A stretch of DNA of 17,770 nt, taken from contig JAEYON010000091.1 in NCBI GenBank assembly GCA_023411645.1, positions 1 through 17,770 of the forward strand. Reading direction: 5' to 3'. Positions 12,054 to 17,770 of this stretch are shown in pieces. The position numbers and the translations under genes are program-made. This DNA is from Bacillota bacterium. GTDB taxonomy: Bacteria; Bacillota; Clostridia; Acetivibrionales; DTU013. Each line of letters starts with the position of its first letter. Position 1 is the stretch's first letter. Below the pieces are notes generated by a model. The model did no database searches, had not been told where the DNA came from, and was given only the letters and a program-made list of their open reading frames with translations.

Positions 12054-14361
12054 GTATCCTGAACGCAGATTGGGGGATGTAACTTTGAAGACCGGTGAAA
12101 AAAGACAAAATCGCAGGAAGATTAAAAGTTACTTAAAAAACAAGACCTTTCAACAGGTACTGATTGCGGTTACAACGATCATGATTGCGGTTATAATCAT
12201 TGAAAACGGAGCTGTTCCGAAAAAATTCAAGCTTGTTCTGGGAGAACGATCAAATTTCGACATTTCAGCACCGCGCGATATTGAAAATACAATTTTGACG
12301 CAGACAATAGCTCAGCAAGCTGCTAATAATGTTGAGCCTGTGATGATAAGGCTCGAGAGTATTCCTATTGATATCATCAATTCAGCAAATGCATTTATCA
12401 ATGAAGTAAAGAACGCCAGACAAAGCGTGGAAAGAAACCTTCAGGAACTGGGCGTTTCAAAAAAAGACGATAATTATCAGCAATTACTGGAACAGGAGCA
12501 GGTGAAGGCAGTTGAAGCCCTTGATCTGAATATAAAGAATTCTGGAATACCTTTATCGGCAGAACAAATTAAGTATATGGCGGTCAATGCATCAGAACAA
12601 GAACTGGCGCTTTTCCAGGAACTCACAATTGAACTGATTAGTACGATTATGAAGCAAGAGGTTAATGAAGATAATCTGGCCACAAAGATCGATTATGTTC
12701 AAAGTGCGTATCAAAGCAGCGCTCTCACTCAGGAATTTAGAAACATTGGCAGTCTTATGGCAAAGGCTTTGTTGAAGCCAAACAGCATTGTGGATGAAAC
12801 GATGACCGATGCAAAAAAGGAAGAAGCCTATCACGCAGCAATGGAAAGCAAGCAAATTATAAAAGAAGGATCGAGAATTATCAGCTTCGGCGATATTGTT
12901 ACACAGGACAAGCTGGCTGTTCTAAAGGAACTGAATCTGCTTGAAACAGGTAAGCCTGACATTCCTTTCGCCGGTGGGATCTTTCTTATTGTACTTCTAA
13001 TGTCGTTCCTTCTCATATTATATTTGCATCATTTCTGCAGTAAAATAATACATGGAACAAAAGAACTTGTTTTATTGTGCATGATTATACTGCTTACATT
13101 GGTGGCAGCATGGCTGCTCAATCCGGTCAATCCGCTCCTGATACCGATACTCATTGCTCCGATGCTTATATCAATATTGCTGGATCTCCGTCTTGGAATC
13201 GCGACAAATATTCTGCTTGCACTATCTATTTCGTTAATAACGGGCACAAATGCTTCCTTCTTCTTTACAGCAGTGATCGGCGGTACCATTGCAGCTTTTA
13301 TTGTGCATGGAGCAAACCAAAGAAGCCGGCTTTCGGCATCAGGACTTGTGATAGCAGTCGTGAATGCGATAGTGGTAACATGTATCGGGCTAATAGACAA
13401 AAGCAGTGTTGCAACGATGGCAAACCATGCTGCACTGGTAGCGGCTAACGGTATGCTCTCAACGATTTTTACAATTGGTTCCCTGCCGTTCTTTGAGAGT
13501 ACATTTCAAATTATTACACCGCTTAAGCTTCTTGAACTTGCCAACCCAAACCAGCCGCTTATTAAAAAGCTGCTGATGGAGGCACCCGGTACCTATCACC
13601 ACAGTCTTATGGTAGGAAATCTTGCAGAGGTAGCAGCAGAGGCTATAAACGGAAACTCATTGCTTGCAAGAGTCGGCGCCTATTACCATGATGTCGGCAA
13701 GCTGAAAAGGCCGAATTTTTTTAAGGAAAACCAGCTCTCCGACAACCCTCATGACAGGATGACTCCAAATCTCAGTACACTTGTGATCACCTCACATACC
13801 AGTGACGGTGCTGAGATCGCTGAAAAGTACAAGGTGCCTCTTGCTGTCAGGAATATTATCAGCCAGCATCACGGAAACACCCTTGCCGCATTCTTCTATT
13901 ACAAGGCGAAGAAAGCCGACAAAAACGACCTTGTTAAGCAGGAGGATTATCGTTATCCCGGGCCGAGACCGTCTACAAAAGAAGCAGCCGTTGTAATGCT
14001 GGCCGATTCTGTGGAAGCAGCCGTCCGTTCCATGGTGGATAAAACGGAAGGAAAGATGGAGGGCCTGATCAGAAAGATTATCAAGGATAAGCTGGATGAT
14101 GGCCAATTGGACCTTTGCGACCTGACACTCAGGGATTTGGATATGATTGCAAGAGCATTTATGCGGGTGTTCGGCGGGTATTTTCATGCGCGTGAGGAGT
14201 ACCCGGAAATGAAGGTTAAACGGCTTGAGGAAGAAAAGGAATTAGCTCGAATCGATCCGCTGAATGCAGTGAATTCGGGCCTGGAAGTTAATGCAGAAGC
14301 TGAATCATACATTGAAAAAGTGGAGGAGAAAGGAACCGTCAATGAAAAACAGCAAGTATAG
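12028..14361 (+). CDS. pgpH: c-di-AMP phosphodiesterase PgpH (YqfF, 7TM-HD family)
   Basis: The 777-residue membrane phosphodiesterase hydrolyses cyclic di-AMP to pApA in Listeria and Bacillus homologues. The order is: basic cytoplasmic start; membrane segment about 46-63; a large extracellular 7TMR-HDED domain (about 70-315) with SAPRDIENTI and IKEGSRIISFGDIV; seven membrane segments about 318-495; and a cytoplasmic HD domain. The HD ligands are visible: YHHSL (H524, H525), YYHDVGKLKRP (H554, D555), HTSDG and ISQHHGN, with LADSVEAAVRSM further on. Length is slightly above Listeria PgpH (about 718) because of a longer acidic C-terminal tail. ATG 12028 lies inside phoH. The ribosome site AAAGGA is about 12 nt away, so a later TTG at 12085 behind GGGGG cannot be excluded. 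c-di-AMP turnover affects osmolyte uptake and envelope stress. Confidence 0.94.
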   Translation: MKNLIEENEYPERRLGDVTLKTGEKRQNRRKIKSYLKNKTFQQVLIAVTTIMIAVIIIENGAVPKKFKLVLGERSNFDISAPRDIENTILTQTIAQQAANNVEPVMIRLESIPIDIINSANAFINEVKNARQSVERNLQELGVSKKDDNYQQLLEQEQVKAVEALDLNIKNSGIPLSAEQIKYMAVNASEQELALFQELTIELISTIMKQEVNEDNLATKIDYVQSAYQSSALTQEFRNIGSLMAKALLKPNSIVDETMTDAKKEEAYHAAMESKQIIKEGSRIISFGDIVTQDKLAVLKELNLLETGKPDIPFAGGIFLIVLLMSFLLILYLHHFCSKIIHGTKELVLLCMIILLTLVAAWLLNPVNPLLIPILIAPMLISILLDLRLGIATNILLALSISLITGTNASFFFTAVIGGTIAAFIVHGANQRSRLSASGLVIAVVNAIVVTCIGLIDKSSVATMANHAALVAANGMLSTIFTIGSLPFFESTFQIITPLKLLELANPNQPLIKKLLMEAPGTYHHSLMVGNLAEVAAEAINGNSLLARVGAYYHDVGKLKRPNFFKENQLSDNPHDRMTPNLSTLVITSHTSDGAEIAEKYKVPLAVRNIISQHHGNTLAAFFYYKAKKADKNDLVKQEDYRYPGPRPSTKEAAVVMLADSVEAAVRSMVDKTEGKMEGLIRKIIKDKLDDGQLDLCDLTLRDLDMIARAFMRVFGGYFHAREEYPEMKVKRLEEEKELARIDPLNAVNSGLEVNAEAESYIEKVEEKGTVNEKQQV

Positions 14362-14863
14362 GAAGATAGATGAAACCAGCATATATATCGAAGATGAGCA
14401 AACAGTCATAATGGTGAAGGAGGAACAGCTAAACCTGCTTAAAAAGACTGTTATGCAATGTCTGAAAAACGAAGGCTTCAAATTGGGCTGTGAAATAAAC
14501 ATACTGCTTACAGATAATGAATACATCAGACAGCTCAATAAACAACACAGAGACATTGACAAGTCTACCGACGTTTTGTCATTCCCCATGGCAGATATAA
14601 AAAATGGAGAGATCATGTCCGATCAGGGAGATATTGATATGGATGAGGGGTTGCTTTTATTGGGAGATATCATCATTTCCATGGAAACAGCCTTGAAACA
14701 GTCAGAAGAGTACGGACATTCTCTGGAAAGGGAGCTTGCCTTCCTTACCGCACATGGCGTCTTTCACCTTTTGGGGTATGATCACCTGGAAAGGGACACG
14801 GAGGCCGATATGATCTCAAGACAGGAAGCAGCACTGGAGAAGCTGGGGTTGAAAAGAAAATGA
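14342..14863 (+). CDS. ybeY: Endoribonuclease/rRNA maturation factor YbeY
   Basis: The 173-residue zinc enzyme acts in 16S rRNA 3'-end maturation and ribosome quality control. The signature HGVFHLLGYDH gives zinc ligands H138, H142 and H148, and upstream are LNKQHRDIDKSTDVLSFP (about 67-84) and LLGDIIIS, both typical. The frame extends upstream to 14291, but AAAGGA before ATG 14342 and the family's length (about 160) favour 14342. The N-terminus carries a roughly 20-residue polar leader (MKNSKYRKIDETSIYIEDE). It starts inside pgpH (20-nt overlap) and its TGA overlaps the next ATG by 4 nt. Confidence 0.95.
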   Translation: MKNSKYRKIDETSIYIEDEQTVIMVKEEQLNLLKKTVMQCLKNEGFKLGCEINILLTDNEYIRQLNKQHRDIDKSTDVLSFPMADIKNGEIMSDQGDIDMDEGLLLLGDIIISMETALKQSEEYGHSLERELAFLTAHGVFHLLGYDHLERDTEADMISRQEAALEKLGLKRK

Positions 14864-15558
14864 AGAACAAAAGCCTGATTGACAGCTTTAATAATGCTCT
14901 TAGCGGAATAATATCCACTGTCAGGTCAGAGAGGAACATGAAAATCCATCTGACTGCGGCTGCTTTGGTTCTAATCTTGTCTCTTTTTTATGACCTTACC
15001 AGAGTGGAGTTTGTCATTATATGTATCGCGATTGCGATCGTTATTATTTGTGAACTGTTCAATACAGCGATAGAAGTAATCATCGATACAGTGATCGATG
15101 TATACCACCCAAAAGCGAAGATAGTCAAGGATACGGCTGCAGGAGCTGTCTTCATCTCAGCACTGCTTTCCATGATCACTGCTTATATGATTTTCTTTGA
15201 CAGAGTCAGCACAAGCCTGGAAATAGGTATCATTAGAATAAAGCAGGCGCCGATGCATGTTTCTGTCATTGCTATTATTTTAACTATGCTTTTTGTATTG
15301 CTTCTGAAAACTTTTTTTGGAAAAGGAACACCTTTCAGCGGCGGAATGCCAAGCGGGCATGCTGCTGTTGCTTTTTCAGCCACAACTGCCGTTGCTTTGT
15401 ATTCAAATAACGTGAACATTACTATTTTATTTATAATTGTATCGATACTTGTTGTACAAAGCAGATTAGAGGGGAAAATACATACGTTAATTGAGCTTAT
15501 AGCCGGGGCTGTATTAGGCTTTTCTGTAACATTGCTGCTTTTTCAGCTCTTTACATGA
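14860..15558 (+). CDS. dgkA: Lipid kinase DgkA fused to a PAP2 phosphatase domain
   Basis: A 232-residue two-domain membrane protein. Residues about 1-115 are a DgkA-type kinase (three membrane helices) with FNNALSGIISTVRSERNMKIH at the start and the catalytic CELFNTAIEVIIDTVID segment; Bacillus DgkA phosphorylates undecaprenol. Residues about 130-232 are a PAP2 phosphatase with PSGH (164-167) and a third motif S201-R202-x5-H208-x3-E212. The first motif, usually K-x6-R-P, appears as K150-x6-T157-P158, so the arginine is replaced, and the third motif's Asp is Glu. The fusion joins opposite activities, kinase and phosphatase, on probably the same lipid (undecaprenyl or diacylglycerol phosphate). 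Whether the phosphatase half is active is open. It overlaps ybeY by 4 nt; cdd, which follows dgkA in Bacillus, is missing. Confidence 0.9.
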   Translation: MKNKSLIDSFNNALSGIISTVRSERNMKIHLTAAALVLILSLFYDLTRVEFVIICIAIAIVIICELFNTAIEVIIDTVIDVYHPKAKIVKDTAAGAVFISALLSMITAYMIFFDRVSTSLEIGIIRIKQAPMHVSVIAIILTMLFVLLLKTFFGKGTPFSGGMPSGHAAVAFSATTAVALYSNNVNITILFIIVSILVVQSRLEGKIHTLIELIAGAVLGFSVTLLLFQLFT

Positions 15559-15584
15559 AAATAGATCATTCAGGAGGAAGTTAT

Positions 15585-16475
15585 ATGTCATTTAAATCCG
15601 GTTTTGTATCCGTCGTAGGGCGTCCAAATGTTGGCAAATCAACGCTTTCCAACAAACTTGCAGGTGAAAAGATTTCGATTATATCAAACAAGCCCCAAAC
15701 GACAAGGAATACAATAAGAATAGTAATCAATACAAAGAACAGCCAGATCATCTTTATTGACACACCGGGCATCCACAAGCCGAAAAATAAACTGGGTGAA
15801 TATATGGTCAACATTGCCCAGGACACTATGAGTGAGGTGGATATTGTTCTGTTCCTCACTGAAGCGACAGACGATGAACCGGGAGCAGGGGATATCTACA
15901 TCATGGACCAGCTTAAGCAGCTACATACGCCTGTTTTTCTTATATTGAACAAGATTGATCTGATTAAAAAGGAGCAATTGTTTGAGAGGATAAAGAAATA
16001 TACCGATGTGATGGACTTTGAGGCGGTCATTCCGGTTTCCGCCCTTAACGACGAAGGAACAGACATCATTTTGAAAGAAATTGAGAAAGCTTTGCCGGAA
16101 GGACCAAAGTATTTTCCCGACGATATTATTACTGATCAACCTGAGAAATCAATCGCTGCTGAACTGATACGTGAGAAAATACTGAATTTGATTATGGAAG
16201 AAGTGCCTCATGGAATTGGTGTCGAGATTATTTCGTTTAAAGAACGGACGGGGAAAAATCTGGTGGATATTGAGGCAAACATATATTGTGAGAGGGAGAC
16301 ACATAAGGGGATTTTAATCGGTAAAGAAGGCAAAATGCTTAAAAAGATCGGCACACTTTCAAGGACAGAGATAGAAAATCTTCTTGGTGTCAAGGTATTC
16401 CTTCAGTTATGGGTGAAGGTAAAGCCGGACTGGAGAAACAGCGAAAATATGCTCAAAACACTGGGATATAAATAA
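15585..16475 (+). CDS. era: GTPase Era
   Basis: The 296-residue essential GTPase binds the 3' end of 16S rRNA during 30S assembly. All nucleotide motifs are present: G1 GRPNVGKS (12-19), G2 QTTRNTIR (38-45), G3 DTPG (59-62) followed by IHKPKNKLGEYM typical of Era, and G4 NKID (122-125). The C-terminal KH domain has GKEGKMLKKIG and ends FLQLWVKVKPDWRN. The open frame begins at 15555 inside dgkA's end, but AGGAGG with 7 nt spacing before ATG 15585 and the family's N-terminus fix the start. It lies 26 nt after dgkA. ybeY, era and phoH together make an RNA/ribosome-maturation set. Confidence 0.97.
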   Translation: MSFKSGFVSVVGRPNVGKSTLSNKLAGEKISIISNKPQTTRNTIRIVINTKNSQIIFIDTPGIHKPKNKLGEYMVNIAQDTMSEVDIVLFLTEATDDEPGAGDIYIMDQLKQLHTPVFLILNKIDLIKKEQLFERIKKYTDVMDFEAVIPVSALNDEGTDIILKEIEKALPEGPKYFPDDIITDQPEKSIAAELIREKILNLIMEEVPHGIGVEIISFKERTGKNLVDIEANIYCERETHKGILIGKEGKMLKKIGTLSRTEIENLLGVKVFLQLWVKVKPDWRNSENMLKTLGYK

Positions 16476-16589
16476 AATAACATAGGAAATTTATATTTTG
16501 GTATAAACTTTACAGGTATACAAACTGCATTTTAGCGTAACCTAGAATCAGAGGACATGATTGCAAAAGAAAAAGGGGGATTGCATCAT

Positions 16590-16739
16590 ATGTTTAGGGA
16601 ATTCGCATGGAATGCTTTTGTCGAAACCGGAGATCTGGATATTTATATGTTTTACAAAGAAATAGAGGAAAGGGACAGGGCTGCAAATCAGAGAAATCTG
16701 GCGGAAGACGAGGCTGCACCGAGTGCGGGTAATCTCTGA
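16590..16739 (+). CDS. yqzL: YqzL family small protein
   Basis: The 49-residue protein MFREFAWNAFVETGDLDIYM... matches the YqzL family in length, sequence pattern (W-x-x-F-x-x-TG-x-x-x-x-Y) and location between era and recO, as in Bacillus. Function is unknown. The frame extends upstream to 16557, but AAGGGGG with 10 nt spacing before ATG 16590 is the better start and gives a family-length product. The C-terminus is acidic and low-complexity (AEDEAAPSAGNL). The 114-nt gap after era contains no clear terminator, so it may be co-transcribed with era. Confidence 0.85.
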   Translation: MFREFAWNAFVETGDLDIYMFYKEIEERDRAANQRNLAEDEAAPSAGNL

Positions 16740-16774
16740 TATAAACGCTTTTCAGGCGGCCGGTTATTATTTCC

Positions 16775-17521
16775 ATGGGCTTTTTAAAAACACAGGGGAT
16801 TGTCATAAAAGAGGTCAACACTGGCGAGGCAGATAAAATCATAACGTTGTTTTCAAGAAACCGCGGGCGTATTTCCGCACTCTCAAGAGGAGGTAAACGC
16901 CCGAAATCTAAACTGGCTGCCGCATCCCAGATAATGTGCTATGGCGAATATGTACTGTACAGCGGCAGAGAAATTTACACGGTTAACAGCTGTGAAGTTA
17001 TCGAACCCTTTTACGAAATACGCAACGACATAGTGAAATTGACCTATGCAGCTCATTTCATGGACATAGTACTTGAAATTGGGCAAGAAAATCAACCTGC
17101 TCCAAAGCTGCTACAGCTGCTTCTGAATTCTTTATATATGCTTGCAAAAACGGATAAACATCCTGAGCTTGTATCCAGGATTTTTGAGCTGCGTGCACTC
17201 GCAACGGCGGGATATGCACCTTATGTCAGGCAGTGTATGAACTGCGGGCAGGATACTGAGAAATTCTTTTCCTTCAGCCTGGAGAAATGCGGGTTTTTAT
17301 GCGATAGGGAAGAATGCCTTACGACGGATCGTTCGTCCATACTGTTGTCTCCCGGGGCAGCTATGGCAATACGGCACATCGTCTATGCAAGGATGGAGGA
17401 GCTGTTTAGCTTTGGCCTTTCAACAGAGGTTTTGGATGAGTTGGGCCAGATTACTAGAAAGTACCTCAGACAGCAATTGGATCGCGACTTTTCCAAACTG
17501 GATTTTCTTAAAAGCATATAA
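16775..17521 (+). CDS. recO: DNA repair protein RecO
   Basis: This 248-residue recombination mediator works with RecF and RecR to load RecA on SSB-coated single-stranded DNA. An N-terminal OB fold (1-80) starts GFLKTQGIVIKEVNTGEADKIITLFS and contains the typical RGGKRPKSKLAA. A helical domain and a C4 zinc finger follow, with C154 and C157 (CMNCG), C172, C176 and C181 (CGFLCDREEC). Length matches the family (about 240-255). The ATG at 16775 fits the family's N-terminus, but there is no good ribosome site at normal spacing (GGCGG is about 16 nt away), so translation may be weak or depend on yqzL 35 nt upstream. It is the last gene before the terminator and repeat region. Confidence 0.95.
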   Translation: MGFLKTQGIVIKEVNTGEADKIITLFSRNRGRISALSRGGKRPKSKLAAASQIMCYGEYVLYSGREIYTVNSCEVIEPFYEIRNDIVKLTYAAHFMDIVLEIGQENQPAPKLLQLLLNSLYMLAKTDKHPELVSRIFELRALATAGYAPYVRQCMNCGQDTEKFFSFSLEKCGFLCDREECLTTDRSSILLSPGAAMAIRHIVYARMEELFSFGLSTEVLDELGQITRKYLRQQLDRDFSKLDFLKSI

Positions 17522-17552
17522 AAAACATCTTTCTCTCGAAAGATGTTTTTTT
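17521..17552 (+). terminator. Terminator of recO, bidirectional
   Basis: AAAAACATCTTTC (17521-17533) pairs perfectly with GAAAGATGTTTTT (17538-17550) around TCTC, with more T after it. The A-tract and T-tract on opposite sides allow function on both strands. It overlaps the recO stop codon and forms the left part of repeat copy 1. Confidence 0.85.
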
Positions 17553-17592
17553 GGTGCGGTCGATGGGACTTGACCGTACGATTTCATCGTAC
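17521..17592. repeat. 174-bp-period direct repeat, copy 1
   Basis: A 72-bp unit found again at 17695-17766 with two differences. It consists of the terminator hairpin, then GGTGCGGTCGATGGGACTTG and a perfect palindrome GTACGAT-GAA-ATCGTAC (minus strand). On the minus strand it reads TCAAGTCCCAT-CGACCGC-ACCA-terminator, like a tRNA-Leu 3' end with a broken T-arm. Confidence 0.85.
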
Positions 17593-17598
17593 AACCGC
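17552..17598 (-). other. tRNA-like 3'-end segment (not a complete tRNA)
   Basis: On the minus strand, GCGGTTG (17592-17598) can pair with CGACCGC (17556-17562), followed by ACCA (17552-17555), as in an acceptor stem with CCA end. Between them are a perfect hairpin TACGAT-GAA-ATCGTA and a T-loop-like TCAAGTC, but no D-arm or anticodon arm. The T-stem is incomplete. In copy 2 the 5' acceptor strand is not conserved in the visible bases, so the acceptor pairing may be accidental. Confidence 0.35.
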
Positions 17599-17614
17599 CT
17601 CGCCTGACGGCTGC

Positions 17615-17685
17615 GGCACACTCAGCTAAAAATGTGCATTGAACACATTTTCTTAACGCTTCGTGCCCTCTCGGGTTCAAGTCCC
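17615..17685 (+). other. Second tRNA-like segment between the repeat copies
   Basis: On the plus strand GGCAC (17615-17619) can pair with GTGCC (17663-17667), enclosing a perfect 8-bp hairpin AAAATGTG/CACATTTT (17629-17636 with 17644-17651), followed by a T-arm-like GGG-TTCAAGT-CCC (17673-17685). No acceptor stem or CCA follows. It is on the opposite strand from the first tRNA-like segment. Confidence 0.3.
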
Positions 17686-17694
17686 TATAAAACA

Positions 17695-17766
17695 AAAAAC
17701 ACCTTTCTGTCGAAAGATGTTTTTTTGGTGCGGTCGATGGGACTTGACCGTACGATTTCATCGTAC
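17695..17766. repeat. 174-bp-period direct repeat, copy 2
   Basis: 70 of 72 bases are identical to copy 1, with a T-to-C change in the hairpin stem and C-to-G in the loop. The stem change gives a C-A mismatch in a plus-strand RNA but a G-U pair in a minus-strand RNA. The sequence diverges from copy 1 at 17767, and the window ends at 17770. Confidence 0.85.
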
Positions 17767-17770
17767 TGCC

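Noticed and set aside
16476..16589. Promoter or sporulation promoter between era and yqzL
   Set aside because: GGTATA and TATACA sequences are present, but no pair with acceptable spacing and consensus could be placed for sigma-A, sigma-E or sigma-G.
17420..17761. Minus-strand 113-residue open frame over recO's end and the repeats
   Set aside because: It runs through the recO coding end, two terminators and tRNA-like sequence, with no ribosome site; it stays open because the repeat period is a multiple of three.
17521..17766. CRISPR array
   Set aside because: Only two long (72-bp) copies with a 102-bp structured spacer containing tRNA-like bases are present, with no short regular repeats and no cas genes.

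Overview
The window looks like the chromosome of an endospore-forming member of the Clostridia (Bacillota). The main evidence is the sporulation gene set pdaA-yqfC-yqfD, the Gram-positive gene order yqfC-yqfD-phoH-pgpH-ybeY-dgkA-era-yqzL-recO, paired DUF881 proteins, a folate-type ECF S component under a THF riboswitch, strong AGGAGG-type ribosome sites and AT-rich spacers. Genus cannot be told from the sequence alone.

Positions 1-4494 are a patchwork of small, separately transcribed accessory genes. They are: a minus-strand zinc-ribbon membrane protein; two divergent small genes (an unknown protein and a Cro/CI-type regulator) flanking an operator-like palindrome; an arsenic-type pair, arsR and an ArsP-like permease, each preceded by the same 16-nt box and separated by a strong terminator; a bacteriohemerythrin; folT behind a THF riboswitch whose expression platform can be drawn almost base by base; and a minus-strand starch-binding-like (CBM25/53-like) small protein. 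The arsR reading frame has ATA where its start codon should be.

Positions 4495-8450 hold a large sugar nucleotidyltransferase fused to a phosphohexomutase domain that has lost its catalytic residues, then two tandem, overlapping DUF881 membrane proteins of the kind found near cell-division and envelope genes.

Positions 8604-17521 are a dense colinear block with most genes overlapping or touching: pdaA (here a predicted lipoprotein), yqfC, yqfD, phoH, pgpH (c-di-AMP phosphodiesterase), ybeY, a dgkA-PAP2 fusion, era, yqzL and recO. It joins spore cortex and engulfment-stage functions to housekeeping functions (ribosome maturation, RNA metabolism, c-di-AMP turnover, undecaprenyl/lipid phosphate recycling, recombination repair). 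Relative to Bacillus subtilis, the cdd gene between dgkA and era is absent.

Positions 17521-17770 hold the start of a 174-bp-period direct repeat. Each visible copy contains a terminator hairpin followed on the plus strand by TGG and a tRNA acceptor-like segment, which on the minus strand reads as a tRNA-like 3' end with CCA followed by a terminator. This array, running off the window edge, is the least explained object here.
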